In this document: positions 40,796-51,700 of the stretch, one piece after another
Layout: each line of letters begins with the position of its first letter
Numbering within the stretch: position 1 is the first letter of the stretch
Assembly: GCA_964530625.1 (NCBI GenBank)
Contig: CAZHAK010000005.1
Span: 88,875-152,874 of the forward strand
Source: JABWCQ01 sp964530625
GTDB taxonomy: Bacteria > Electryoneota > RPQS01
DNA: 64,000 nt
Reading direction: 5' to 3'
Notes under the pieces: model-generated
What the model was told of the DNA's origin: nothing
Database searches by the model: none
The model's input: only the letters and a program-made list of their open reading frames with translations
Translations under genes and position numbers: made by a program

Positions 40796-42232
40796 CTAAC
40801 GCACCGCTTTCCCCACCGCCAATTCCAACGCAATCAAACTCGACTGATACTCAAGCTCCTTCTGCAAATGATCCGTCTCCGCGCGCTCATAAGTCACCTG
40901 TGCGTCACGGAGCGAAAGGGCGGAGGTGGCGCCAAGCCGATAGCGTTCCCGCTCAAGCTCGAGCGTCCGATTTGCCAAGTCACGATTGCGATTGGTCGTC
41001 TGCATCTGGTCATAGACCGTCTCTAAATTACGAAACGCTTCACGCACACTCCGTTCCACTGACAATCGCAAATCTCTTTCAGATTCTCGCGCGCGACTTA
41101 GCGAAACCTTCTTCGACGCCACGTCATACTCTCTGGCAAACCCGTCGAAAATATTCCAATTCAAACTCATGTAGTAAGTCGTGTTCCGGTTCCGCGGATC
41201 CAAAGTAAACGATTGATCCGCTCCCGACTGTTCACTGGCCGAACGCGACGCGCCGATGCTCACGCGAGGCAGATAAGCTCCCTTCGAATAACCCACATTG
41301 TCCCGCGCCTGCTTCGACTGCAAAACCGCAATCTCCAAATCCGTGCGATTCTGCCACGCCTGATCAATCATGTTGTCTAATTCAAATTGATAAGGCGAAA
41401 ACTCCACAGCCTCAGCAATCGGAAAACGACTCTCCAAGTCAATTCCGAGTGTCTGATTCAAAACTTCTCTCTGCTTTTCAAGCTCACGCTCAGCACTCGC
41501 AATCGCGTTCTCAGCCGTGCCCAATTCAATCTCCGCCTGCAAAACATCAAGCTCCGTCACCGCGCCCACCTCAAACCTCGCCTTCGCCAAGTCATGCGCG
41601 TCTTTCCTTTGATCGCGTAGCCGATTGTTCAAAGCAACCACTTTCTCCAAAGTCAACACACCGACAACCTGTTGCGCCACATTGCGCGTCAGAGTCTTGT
41701 GAGCTTCCTCAACCGAAAGCGTGTTGATTTTCTTCTGAGCCTGAGCAATCCGATAGAGAAAAATCCGCTGCCCGCCTTCAAACAAAGAGAGATTCGCGTT
41801 CACATTCCAAGAACTCGAGCGTGATTTACCTTCAGACGGATTCTGCGTAAACGTCACCGTGTCAAGCCGAAAAGTCTGTGCGCTGTCGTCAAACACGATG
41901 ATTACGTCTTCAAAGGTCACAGGCAGGGACGACACACTTCCGTCGGGATTGACAAAGGTGCGATTCTCAAACTGTGATTCCGAAAAATTCAGCCCCAACG
42001 AAATCGTCGGCAGAAATCTGCCAATCGCGGCCAAATCACCGATGCGATTCAGCCTTAATCCCAACTCAGATTGCCGAACCTGCGGATTATTCTGCAAGCC
42101 GATTGAAACCAGCGAGTCCAGCGAAAGCGGACTCTGGCTGTCAATCCGGGTTAACCTGTCTTCTGCGTTCGCGGTCGCGCAAACTATACCCCATACAAAC
42201 ACCCACCAAATTGCTCTCGGCACGCTTAACAC
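40796..42232 (-). CDS. TolC-family outer-membrane efflux protein
   Basis: This 478-residue outer-membrane channel subunit has a signal peptide ('MLSVPRAIWWVFVWGIVCATANA'). 'LSLDSLVSIGLQNNPQVRQSEL' opens the first repeat. Long alpha-helical stretches alternate with two short strand pairs ('GRFLPTISLGLNFSESQ', 'GAYLPRVSIGASRS'), and a second repeat begins around residue 270, as TolC internal duplication demands. It would form a trimeric tunnel for type I secretion or RND/MacB efflux. No pump or adaptor is adjacent. The start is GTG 42232, overlapping the CCA gene by 7 nt. Confidence 0.88.
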   Translation of the reverse strand: MLSVPRAIWWVFVWGIVCATANAEDRLTRIDSQSPLSLDSLVSIGLQNNPQVRQSELGLRLNRIGDLAAIGRFLPTISLGLNFSESQFENRTFVNPDGSVSSLPVTFEDVIIVFDDSAQTFRLDTVTFTQNPSEGKSRSSSWNVNANLSLFEGGQRIFLYRIAQAQKKINTLSVEEAHKTLTRNVAQQVVGVLTLEKVVALNNRLRDQRKDAHDLAKARFEVGAVTELDVLQAEIELGTAENAIASAERELEKQREVLNQTLGIDLESRFPIAEAVEFSPYQFELDNMIDQAWQNRTDLEIAVLQSKQARDNVGYSKGAYLPRVSIGASRSASEQSGADQSFTLDPRNRNTTYYMSLNWNIFDGFAREYDVASKKVSLSRARESERDLRLSVERSVREAFRNLETVYDQMQTTNRNRDLANRTLELERERYRLGATSALSLRDAQVTYERAETDHLQKELEYQSSLIALELAVGKAVR

Positions 42233-43653
42233 TCCAAATATTGATCTTTAATTGCGTAAAGGTAGTCCAGCACGGCGTCGTGCTCGTTGGCGACCTCACC
42301 CTCGAGAATCGCTTCTTCAAGGGCGGCCTTAATCTTTCCGACTATAGGACCGGGTGAGAGGTTGCAAATTCGCATAATCTCATCTCCGCGGACCGGACTC
42401 TGAAAGGCCTTCAACTGGTCTGACTCGATCACCTCGGAAATCCGCGTCTTGAGCTTCTCAAACTGAGCAAGGTAACGCTTGACTTTCTTAGGGTTAGCCG
42501 AGGTAATATCGGCCCGGCAAAGGGTCAGCAAATCCTCCAAATCCTCGCCCGAATCCACGATTAATCTGCGCACAGCAGAATCCGTCACTTCCTCGCGGGT
42601 CAGGTTAATGGGACGCATGTGCAACTGAGTCATTTTGACCAGTTTGGCCGTGGTCTTCTCCGGCAGCTTCAATCTTCGGCCAATCGGCTTTAGCATTCGG
42701 CCTCCCACGTCCTCGTGGCCGTGAAATGTCCAGCCCTGATCCGGAAAAAACCGCTTTGTGCGAGGCTTGGCAATATCGTGAACCAGAGCCGCGAGTCGCA
42801 TCACGGGCTCATCCGTGAGTTCGGATATACGATCCACCACGAGCATCGTATGGTCAAACACATCCTTGTGGTGATGCTGTCCGACCTGCTCAACACCAGA
42901 CAGCGCGGAGATTTCTTTGAACACAATTTCCATCACGCCGGTCTCATACATCAGCTTGAGTCCAATGGACGGCTTGCCGGCGCTCATCAGCTTCAAGAGT
43001 TCATCTGTGATGCGCTCTTGACTAACTATCTCGAGCCTCGGAGCCATAAGCTTGCAGGCGGCGAGGGTTTGAGGTTCGATTTCGAACTCAAGTTGTGCCG
43101 CAAATCTCATGGCGCGCATGATCCTGAGCGGATCTTCCGAAAACGTGCGCTCAGGTTCCAGCGGCGTGCGTAAAACTTTCCGTTCAATGTCTCCGAGTCC
43201 GTCAAAGAGATCAACAAGTTGACCGAAACTCGGCTCGTTCAGACTTGCCGCGAGAGCATTCACCGTAAAGTCCCGACGTGCGAGGTCATCTTCGAGCGCG
43301 CCTTCCCACACTTTCGGTTTACGCGACTGCTCCTCATAAGATTCAGCACGAGCCGTAACAAAATCTAGTTGATACCCGCGATACGGCACCATTGCCGTGC
43401 CAAATTTCTCGAATAACACGGGATCACGAACACCAAACTCCTTAGCGACAAGTTTCGCAAAAGAGACGGCATCACCAATCACCGAGAAATCAATATCCTT
43501 GACCTTCTTGCCCAGCAAGCGGTCGCGCACAAACCCACCGACTGCATACAGCTCCAGTCCCTGCGAGTCCGCGAGCTGTCCCAACCGTTCAAGCACTCGC
43601 GAGTCCGAACGATGTATCACTTTCTTAATCATGCTGCTCACAGATGCACTCAA
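42226..43653 (-). CDS. tRNA nucleotidyltransferase (CCA-adding / poly(A) polymerase family) with HD domain
   Basis: This 475-residue class II nucleotidyltransferase has head-domain motifs 'YAVGGFVRDRLLGKKVKDIDFSV' region (key 'GGxVRD...DxD'), 'RRDFTVNALA' and 'RTFSEDPLRIMRAMRFAA', all typical of CCA-adding enzymes. An HD phosphohydrolase domain follows, with 'HHKDVFDHTMLV' and 'ALVHDIAKP'. CCA is not encoded in the tRNA genes of this window, so such an enzyme is essential. The TTG start 43653 overlaps the upstream stop and has AAAGGAG 8-12 nt before it, better than the internal ATG at 43632. CCA versus poly(A) activity cannot be separated by eye. Confidence 0.88.
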   Translation of the reverse strand: MSASVSSMIKKVIHRSDSRVLERLGQLADSQGLELYAVGGFVRDRLLGKKVKDIDFSVIGDAVSFAKLVAKEFGVRDPVLFEKFGTAMVPYRGYQLDFVTARAESYEEQSRKPKVWEGALEDDLARRDFTVNALAASLNEPSFGQLVDLFDGLGDIERKVLRTPLEPERTFSEDPLRIMRAMRFAAQLEFEIEPQTLAACKLMAPRLEIVSQERITDELLKLMSAGKPSIGLKLMYETGVMEIVFKEISALSGVEQVGQHHHKDVFDHTMLVVDRISELTDEPVMRLAALVHDIAKPRTKRFFPDQGWTFHGHEDVGGRMLKPIGRRLKLPEKTTAKLVKMTQLHMRPINLTREEVTDSAVRRLIVDSGEDLEDLLTLCRADITSANPKKVKRYLAQFEKLKTRISEVIESDQLKAFQSPVRGDEIMRICNLSPGPIVGKIKAALEEAILEGEVANEHDAVLDYLYAIKDQYLEC

Positions 43654-44690
43654 CGTGGCTTCTCCTTTGCCAGACGATCTCTCAGAGCAGCCAGAGTATC
43701 CCGCCGCCGTTCGAGAGCATAAGGAGTCGGGGATACGGCAAGCCCTGCTCGCGCATAGTTCAAAGCCGCCTCAGAGTCTCCTAACATATCCGAACATTCT
43801 ACCAGAGTTTGATATAATCCAATCACTTCATATCCATTGTTGAATTCAAGTTGCTTGTACTGATTTAGTAACACCAGCGCGGACTCACGCGCGTCTTTCC
43901 ACTGACCTGTAATCTTCTCAAGCGAAAGTTTGGGCATCCAGAATGTCCGGCTCTCGGGAAATCTTTCCAATCCTGCCTTGACCATACTGTCCGCCAACAC
44001 ATAGTTTTCTTCTTGAAGCGCAAACCAGACCATCGCACTTAAAGCCGCGAACCGGGAGAACTTAGACTGCTTAAGCCCAATCATCAAATCCGACCAGCCG
44101 TCGCGCTTTGTCGGGACAATCGGCAGCCACCGCAAAATCCCCAGATTGCTGGCCGCCGCAAATCGATACGCTCCACGACCGACGTAGGCATCAAAAAAAT
44201 CTGGATCCATCCGGATGCTTTTGTCAAAGTGATTTCGGGAGGCCATCAAGCGACGAATCCCGTCGAGAGCTTTTCCTTGGCGATGTCTGGTCAGACCCAC
44301 AACAGAGCAAGCGGATCCCGTCAGGTATTCCCGCTCAGCTACCGCGCTGTCCGGCGCTCGTACTTCCCACGCTTGGCACTTCGTGAGGCAGGACTCGGCA
44401 AAACCCTCCAGCTCCGAAGTCCCTGTAGTATCTTCAAAATCACATAGTTGCGCGTAAATAACGCTGGCTCGGCCATAATCTACGGCGGGATGAGTCGGCC
44501 ACGCCAGCTCCATCTGCTCACAAATTTCCTGTGCCGACCCGTAATGGTGTCCCATCAGTGTGTCAAACAAGGCCTCATAGCGAGATAACGGGGAGTTCTC
44601 CGGTAATTTACCCAGCGCCCGGCCACTAATTAAGAGGCTGACCAATAGGGCCGTCAGGCACGTCACAAACTGTGGGGGGTATCTATACAC
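43650..44690 (-). CDS. Secreted TPR-like protein
   Basis: This 346-residue protein has a signal-like N-terminus ('FVTCLTALLVSLLISGRALG') and then helix pairs with TPR spacing, for example 'FDAYVGRGAYRFAAAS' (about 175-190), 'LADSMVKAGLERFPESRTFW' and 'DSEAALNYARAGLAVSP' near the end. No catalytic motif is seen. Likely a periplasmic scaffold. It is the first gene of a minus-strand operon with the CCA enzyme and TolC, starting at GTG 44690; no clear promoter or ribosome site is visible upstream. The function is unknown. Confidence 0.65.
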   Translation of the reverse strand: MYRYPPQFVTCLTALLVSLLISGRALGKLPENSPLSRYEALFDTLMGHHYGSAQEICEQMELAWPTHPAVDYGRASVIYAQLCDFEDTTGTSELEGFAESCLTKCQAWEVRAPDSAVAEREYLTGSACSVVGLTRHRQGKALDGIRRLMASRNHFDKSIRMDPDFFDAYVGRGAYRFAAASNLGILRWLPIVPTKRDGWSDLMIGLKQSKFSRFAALSAMVWFALQEENYVLADSMVKAGLERFPESRTFWMPKLSLEKITGQWKDARESALVLLNQYKQLEFNNGYEVIGLYQTLVECSDMLGDSEAALNYARAGLAVSPTPYALERRRDTLAALRDRLAKEKPR

Positions 44691-44879
44691 AGAGAATTCA
44701 ATAGGTTTGACTGCAAGAAGTTACGACAATTCCGGCAAAAAGCAAGAGCCAGGGCCCGGATTCAAATTCAACTATCCCCGCCGTAAGCTGGAGTTCCGCT
44801 GCTGAATTCACTATATTACAGGGAGTTCATGGATGGATTGGCGGATAACTGAATGTTTATGGTTTTGGTGGAGATGAGT

Positions 44880-47800
44880 ATGGTCCGTCGCGTTCTGATT
44901 TTGATCGCGATGGGCTTGTTGTTTCCCTCCCTTTCGATAGCTACTGTGGGTGAAAGGGCCTCGCTTTTTCTTATTCTAGAGGCTGAATCCCGCGTTATAC
45001 CACAAATGCGGGAATCATCTGGGCGCGAGATTTCCGTGACACATGCGCACCGCTTAGCCGTCGAAGCCGCTAAGGATCACGCCCGCTTTTCTCAAGAACC
45101 CGTTCTTGCCCGCCTTCAAAAAATTAATAAGCTCGCTCAAGTCGAACATATCCGCGCATATTGGGCGGCCAATGCGATTTTTCTTCGGTGCGATACCGAT
45201 TGGGTCTCTGAGTTTCAGAAATGGCCAGAGGTCGTCGCAGTTCAAGAGGATTTGCCCCTCCAACTGATTCCGATTTCCGAACCCGTTATCGAACCTGCTC
45301 GTCGTCGAGCGTTGGACGATGCGTCCGCCGCGCTTCTGACTATCCGCGCTCCTGATGCGTGGGCGCTCGGTCTAACCGGAGTCGGTGTCCTCTTAGCTAA
45401 CTTCGATAGCGGCGTCAACGGCGCTCATCCCGCTCTGTCTTCCCATTGGCGAGGCAACAACGGCTATCCGGCAGAACAGTGCTGGTTTGATCTTGTTGAA
45501 CCCTTGACCTCCACTCCCGGAGACAATGACGGCCACGGCACACTGACGATGGGCCTCCAGTGCGGAATGAGCGGCGGCGACACAGTCGGCGTGGCCTGGA
45601 ACGCACAGTTCATCGCGGCAGCAGTCGCCGAAGGCGGCTTCACAATCAATAATGCGCTCCAAGCATTCGAGTGGATTATTGATCCCGATGGCAATCCCGA
45701 AACCTTCGAGGACGTTCCCCGTGTGCTCTCAAACTCATGGGGATTCAACGGCGGCATAGAAATCTGCAATAATGTCCTGTTTCAAGCCATGGATTTGGCG
45801 GAAGCGTCGGGCATCGCAGTGCTTTGGTCAGCGGGCAATGAAGGTCCACCGGTTGCAACGATCCGCAACCCGGCCAATCGTGCCGACAATCTCGTGTCCG
45901 GTTTTGCCGTGGGTGGATGGGACGGGGTGCTCGATTCTGTCTGGGTTTCATCCAGCCGCGGGCCTACTCCATGTTCCTTGGATTCTATTCTTCGAATCAA
46001 ACCTGAAGTAGTCGCACCGTCGCGAAATGTCCGTTCTACTTATCTTGGCAGCAGCTTTGCTTCGAGCAACGGCACATCTTTTTCCGCTCCCCTCGCTGCG
46101 GGCACAATCGCGTTGATGATCGAAGCGAATCCATTGCTGCCACCTGACTCACTGCTTGAGTTGTTGATGCTGATGGCGGTGGATGAAGCAGAGCTTGGTC
46201 TTGACAATACAGTCGGCTACGGGCGAATTGATGCGCTGATGGCATGTCAGGCTGCGCTAACCGGTGTCGGATGGATTCGCGGGGAGGTTGAAGATGAGTT
46301 CGGCCTGCCTGTGAACGCGCACATCGATCTCGTCAATCATCCGCAGCACACAGCCTGTAATGCGCAGGGCAGTTTTCTGCTCCCGCATCCGGCTTATCTG
46401 CCATTGCAATTGCAAGTCATCGCGGACGGACACTTGCCGCAAACGATCTCGCTAACGGTCTTGCCACAAGATACCACCTATGTCACCGTCACGCTTGAAG
46501 CGACGGCCCAGGGTATCCTCACCGGAAATGTTATCGATTGCCGGGGACTGGCCGCTATGGATGCGATTATCAGCATTCCGGGCGAGCAGATTCCGCCTGT
46601 GCACAGCGACAATAACGGCCGCTTTGTGATGACGCTCAATCCCGGCACCTACACGGTAGCTTGTTCGAGCGGTACCTGCGGGTCCGTCATTGTGCCGCAA
46701 GTGCAAATTATCGCGGGTGCGATTACGGACATCGAAGTTGTGCTCCCCTTGAACGAAGCCTTCTTGTGCTCGGACGAGGATCCCTTTGGCTACTATCTTT
46801 GTGACAGCAATGATCCCGGTGGCCCAACAGAGACCTTCGAGTCCGTGACTCCCGCAGAAGGCGGCAAGGGCGTCATCCATAATCTCGCCGAAGACGGACA
46901 CGTCCCGCTTGCCTTGCCCTTCACTGTCACCTATTACGGCCAACCCTACGACAGAATTTTTCTAAACTCCAACGGCATTGTCAGTTTCCTTCGACTGGCA
47001 ACAGCGTATAACAATCTTCCGTTGCCCTACAATTTGACTCCGGCGCTCTTTCCCTTCTGGGATGACTTCAGCGACAATCTCGGCGGCCATATTCTATCTG
47101 ACTATGACCCGTCCAAAGGGACGTATACGTTGGAGTGGTTTGAAGTTCCTTACTTCGTAACAATTCCTCCTGCGACAGACAGCGCGAATTTCCAGCTCGT
47201 GATTTATGATCAAGCTGTTGTGCCGACACAGAGTGGCAATAACGTGATGGAGTTTCGCTACGGCAGAATTCCCCGAGTCAACAGCGGGACCATCGGGATT
47301 GATCGCGCGGGAGGAGGAGGTTACGTTCGCTACGGCTATAACGGGCAATGGGAATCACACGCCGTCCCGGTTGAAGAGAATCTTACGATTCGTGTCGCCG
47401 ACGAAAGTGTTTCTTCCGGTGTGCCGTCCATGGCTGTCAGCCCGTCATCTTTGCAGCTTGCACTTGAACCCGGCGAAACTCTCGATACGTCGATCTTTAT
47501 CCAAAACTTCGGCAACGCGCCCTTAGCCTATTCCGCAAGTGTCAATGGGGCCGCGCAATCAAGTCCGGGACAGGATACGACACAGAGAGCCATGTCCTAC
47601 CCTGATCCGCCGAAAGGATTTGTTCCGACTCGAGTGGCGCAGGACGATGCAGCACTTGATGACTGGATTCCAAATATTCACGGCTACGCATGGCGAAACT
47701 CCCGTACTGATACGTCTGTTCATTACGAGTTCTTCGATATTGCCGGAGTCGGCACCAACGTCGGTATAACCCGGGATGACACAACGTCTATGCCGAGGCC

Positions 47801-48713
47801 GTTGCCATTTGAGTTCCCGCTCTATGACAGGGTGTTCTTTAAGTATAGCGTCTGTTCAAATGGCTTCATCAGCTTCTGGTCGAACGGAAAGAACTATACC
47901 AACGATCAGCTAACAAATGCACGTGATCCCTATTATGCTTTGGCCCCCTACTGGACGGACCTGAATCCTGCATCCACCGGGCAGATTTGGGAGTATTATG
48001 ATAGCAATAATGATCGCTTCATCGTGCAATGGAACGAAATTCCTCCCTATGGTTTTTCCCCGTTGCAAAACCTGACTTTTCAGGCGATTCTTTATTCCGA
48101 CGGGGGAGTGGACTTTGTTTATGAAAGAATGCGCGCAACGGTACCTCTCAAGACCGTGGGAATCAAGGGTCGGCAATCCGGCGAGTACATTCAGCTTTCC
48201 TACAACGGCAGTCTGGTTGACAGCATGATGACTTTACGAATCGCGCGACCCGATACGGCGGCATCCTCCGTCCGTATCCTGAGCGGAAACTATGCGGTCG
48301 TCCCGCCGCAAGGCACGCAGGAAATTCGTATTCGCATTGCGAATAACTCGCTCACTCAAGGACTTGCCGCTCTGCCGCTCTTTATCAAATCTTCAGACCC
48401 CGTCGCAAGCGCCTTTGAATTGGCAGTCGCAATGCAAGGCGGCGTTCCCTTTGAATCTCACACGGTGATTTTTGCGTCAAGCGACTCACTGAGTTTACAC
48501 TGGCAGCCGCATCCCACGAACAGTTTTACTGTTTGGACTGCATTGCCCAATGACACGACCTTTGTGCAATACCAGACGTCCGTTGCCGATACGCATTTCA
48601 CACTTGGTTTGCCGCCGCAAGCTGCTCGCATCTATGCTGTTACATTGGCCGGCGCGCCAGCGCCAGCCATGACCGTCGTGCCTGCGCCTGTTCAAAATTT
48701 TGACAAAAAATAA
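44880..48713 (+). CDS. Secreted subtilisin-like serine protease (S8) with C-terminal beta domains
   Basis: This protein of about 1277 residues has a signal peptide ('MVRRVLILIAMGLLFPSLSIA'). GTGGAG 6 nt upstream favours ATG 44880 over ATG 44853. After a propeptide-like region (to about 135), the peptidase domain carries the triad Asp176 ('NFDSGVNG'), His219 ('DGHGT') and Ser400 ('NGTSFSAP'). A carboxypeptidase-regulatory-like domain follows (about 465-630), then two copies of a roughly 200-residue beta domain with 'FLNSNGIVSF...FPFWDDF' and 'VCSNGFISFWS...LAPYWTDL'. An ASH-like module ('NFGNAPLAYSASV') lies between them. No T9SS-type sorting tail is seen. It leads a secreted hydrolase set. 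Confidence 0.92.
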   Translation: MVRRVLILIAMGLLFPSLSIATVGERASLFLILEAESRVIPQMRESSGREISVTHAHRLAVEAAKDHARFSQEPVLARLQKINKLAQVEHIRAYWAANAIFLRCDTDWVSEFQKWPEVVAVQEDLPLQLIPISEPVIEPARRRALDDASAALLTIRAPDAWALGLTGVGVLLANFDSGVNGAHPALSSHWRGNNGYPAEQCWFDLVEPLTSTPGDNDGHGTLTMGLQCGMSGGDTVGVAWNAQFIAAAVAEGGFTINNALQAFEWIIDPDGNPETFEDVPRVLSNSWGFNGGIEICNNVLFQAMDLAEASGIAVLWSAGNEGPPVATIRNPANRADNLVSGFAVGGWDGVLDSVWVSSSRGPTPCSLDSILRIKPEVVAPSRNVRSTYLGSSFASSNGTSFSAPLAAGTIALMIEANPLLPPDSLLELLMLMAVDEAELGLDNTVGYGRIDALMACQAALTGVGWIRGEVEDEFGLPVNAHIDLVNHPQHTACNAQGSFLLPHPAYLPLQLQVIADGHLPQTISLTVLPQDTTYVTVTLEATAQGILTGNVIDCRGLAAMDAIISIPGEQIPPVHSDNNGRFVMTLNPGTYTVACSSGTCGSVIVPQVQIIAGAITDIEVVLPLNEAFLCSDEDPFGYYLCDSNDPGGPTETFESVTPAEGGKGVIHNLAEDGHVPLALPFTVTYYGQPYDRIFLNSNGIVSFLRLATAYNNLPLPYNLTPALFPFWDDFSDNLGGHILSDYDPSKGTYTLEWFEVPYFVTIPPATDSANFQLVIYDQAVVPTQSGNNVMEFRYGRIPRVNSGTIGIDRAGGGGYVRYGYNGQWESHAVPVEENLTIRVADESVSSGVPSMAVSPSSLQLALEPGETLDTSIFIQNFGNAPLAYSASVNGAAQSSPGQDTTQRAMSYPDPPKGFVPTRVAQDDAALDDWIPNIHGYAWRNSRTDTSVHYEFFDIAGVGTNVGITRDDTTSMPRPLPFEFPLYDRVFFKYSVCSNGFISFWSNGKNYTNDQLTNARDPYYALAPYWTDLNPASTGQIWEYYDSNNDRFIVQWNEIPPYGFSPLQNLTFQAILYSDGGVDFVYERMRATVPLKTVGIKGRQSGEYIQLSYNGSLVDSMMTLRIARPDTAASSVRILSGNYAVVPPQGTQEIRIRIANNSLTQGLAALPLFIKSSDPVASAFELAVAMQGGVPFESHTVIFASSDSLSLHWQPHPTNSFTVWTALPNDTTFVQYQTSVADTHFTLGLPPQAARIYAVTLAGAPAPAMTVVPAPVQNFDKK

Positions 48714-48746
48714 TTTACTATTCGTTACGATGATAAGAGGTGTCCA

Positions 48747-51700
48747 ATGTTCCGAACTCTAACTCTGTGTCTTCTCCTTTCGATCGGAGTCCTCTCTGTC
48801 CAAGCGGGAATAGAAGCTCCGCACCACTCGCTGATTCGAGTCTTTGGCAAAGATATCGCACACGAGAAACTGCTTCTCAATGATGACGTGCTCGATGTTT
48901 TGCCGCAAGATGATCAACCCGGTGTGCTGGTCGCCGTGCTGCCAAGTAACTTCGCGTATCTTGAAAGCCGGGGCTACCGCTGGGATGTGATTCATCAAGA
49001 CCTTGAAGAATTTTACGCTCGCCGCGCCCGTGAAGGAGGTTCACTGGATCTCATGGGCGGTTTTAAGACACATACTGAAATCTTGGCTGCGATGGATACG
49101 ATTCACGCCAATCACCCGAACATCACGACAGAAAAATTCGTTATCGGTATGACGCTTGAGAATCGCCCCATTCATGCGATGAAGATCAGCGACAATCCGG
49201 AAGTTGACGAAAATGAAATAGAACTGCTTTATAACTCCATGCATCATTCGCGTGAGCCGGGTGCGATGGAAGTGCTGTTCTACTTCATGAATCATCTGAC
49301 GGATCAGTATGGTATTGATCAAAGCGTCACCGATCTGGTGGACAACCGCGAGTTCTATTTCATTCCGTGCGTTAACGTGGATGGTTATCTTTACAACGAG
49401 GCTACCAATCCCAATGGCGGCGGCATGTGGCGCAAGAATCGCCGCAACAACGGAGGTAGTTTCGGCGTTGACTTAAACCGGAATTACGGCTTCAACTGGG
49501 GTTTTGACAATAACGGTTCGTCCTCCAATCCCGCGTCGGAAACCTATCGCGGCACTGGTCCGTTCTCGGAGCCGGAAACTCAAGTCATGCGCGATTTTAT
49601 GGAGTCAAGAGACTTTGTCGTGGCCATGAACTACCACACCTATTCGAACCTGATTCTCTATCCGTGGGGCACGCAGACTTTTCAGGGCGGTTATACTCCT
49701 GAAGAAGACGTGTTCTCGCTGATGGCGGACTCGATGCAGTATTTTATTCAACAGGTCAACGGTGCGCTCTATACTGTTGGTCCGCCGTGGGCTGTTCTCT
49801 ACGACGTCAACGGGGATTGTAATGACTGGTGCTATGGCGAGCAATCGACAAAGGCCCGCATTTTTCCCTTTACAACAGAAGTCGGCAGCGCAGCCGATGG
49901 ATTCTGGCCCGCGCCGAACCGGATTATTCCGCTGGCTCAAGAAAATCTGCCCTCGAACCTCTTTGTCGCGCGCTATGCCGTTCATCTGATTCCGCCGGAC
50001 TATCAGGTTCGCAGGGTCTATCAGGATCAAAACGAGCAAAACGGAAACAACAACGGCACCGTTGAGCCGGGCGAAGAGCTGACGCTGGAAATCTTTTTGA
50101 AGAACACCGGCGCGTTGGACTTGGGAATGATTTCCGGCACGCTAACCACGTCAACTCCCAATGCAACGGTGCTATCGGGTGCGGCAAGCTGGCCCGGCAT
50201 CGATCGGCTTGACAGCGCAGCCAATACTACTCCATTTGTGATTAGTGTCGGCGCGGGATTCAGTTCACCCGGCCCAATCAATTGTTTGTTGCACGTCACC
50301 ACAGTCGCGGGACTTGACACCACGTTTGCCATTACGGCGGTCGTAGGAAACCCCAGTTTCTTTGACGATATGGAAAGCGGCACGAACGGCTGGACACACA
50401 GCGGCGTCGTGGATCAGTGGCATCGTACCGCTCACCGCTCGGCCTCGCCCTCACAATCGTGGTATTGCGGAATTGAAAATTCCTGGCAATATAGCTCTAA
50501 CCAAAACGCGGTATTGACTTCGCCGCCGATTTTGCTGGGTGACAATGCCGTATTGACTTTCTCGCATTTTTATCAGCTTGAAGCGGGTTTTGATTTCGGC
50601 TTTGTTGAAGTCTCTGACGGATTGGGCACTACGCTTGTGGCAGGCCCATACTCTGGCACAAACGGGACTTTCCAAACTGTCAGTGTCTCGCTCGCTCAGT
50701 TCGCGGCGGGCAGCTCCATTCAAGTTCGATTCCGCCAAACGAGTGACGGCGCGTTGGTGCAAGAAGGCTGGTACGTGGACGATGTCTTCGTTGGACCGCC
50801 GCCGCAAATTGACGTATCACCTTCGTCCGTTTCAATTGCTGTGGATACGCTGTCGATTATCGAACAAACCGTTCTCGTCAGCAATACTGGCGGATCCGAC
50901 CTTGTCTATTCGGTTCTCTTTCAAAACGGAACAGTCGTCGCGGATACTGGTGGCCCGGATGCTTATGGCTATCGCTGGCAGGATTCCGATGACGCGTGCG
51001 GGCCTACCTATTCCTGGCTGCCAATCGGCGAAACCGGCGCTCAGGTCACATGGGAAGAGGGAGAAGGCGATTTGACTCGCGGCCCCTACGCGATGCCGTT
51101 TGAGTTTCCATTCTATGGCCAATTGTATTCTGAGCTTTGGATAAGCGCCAACGGTTGGATCACTTTTTTAGACAGCCTTAACGAAGCCTATCTCAACGAA
51201 GGCTTACCCTCTGTCAACGCAGCCGGAGCGGCCATCTTCGCGTGGTGGGATGATTTGAAACCGCAACTCGCCGGCACCAATGTCCGCTATTGGGACAACG
51301 GAGTTGACTCCGTGGCCGTTCACTATGAAAACATTCGCGCGGGTTCTGGCGGCAGTCAGGGAACTTATAATTTCCAGATTCTATTGACCAGTCGCGGTGA
51401 AGCCCGGGTCTTCTATGGTGACATGGGCACAATCCGCTTGACCAGTGCGACCATCGGAATTCAGAATGCCGAAAAGGACGCTGGATTAACCGTGCTGAAT
51501 AATCAAGCGGGAGTCGGAAGTTTTGAGTCGCGTAGATTTTCGCTCGGCCCCCGGTGGGTGTCCGTTGTTCCGACGTCCGGGATCGTGCCGCCCAATTCGG
51601 TGGATACTCTTCGCTTGAGTTTCCTCGGGGCCGAGCTTTGCGGTGATCCCAGCTTGAGTGGTTTGATTGTCCGCTCGAATGATCAAGTTTCCGGTGACAT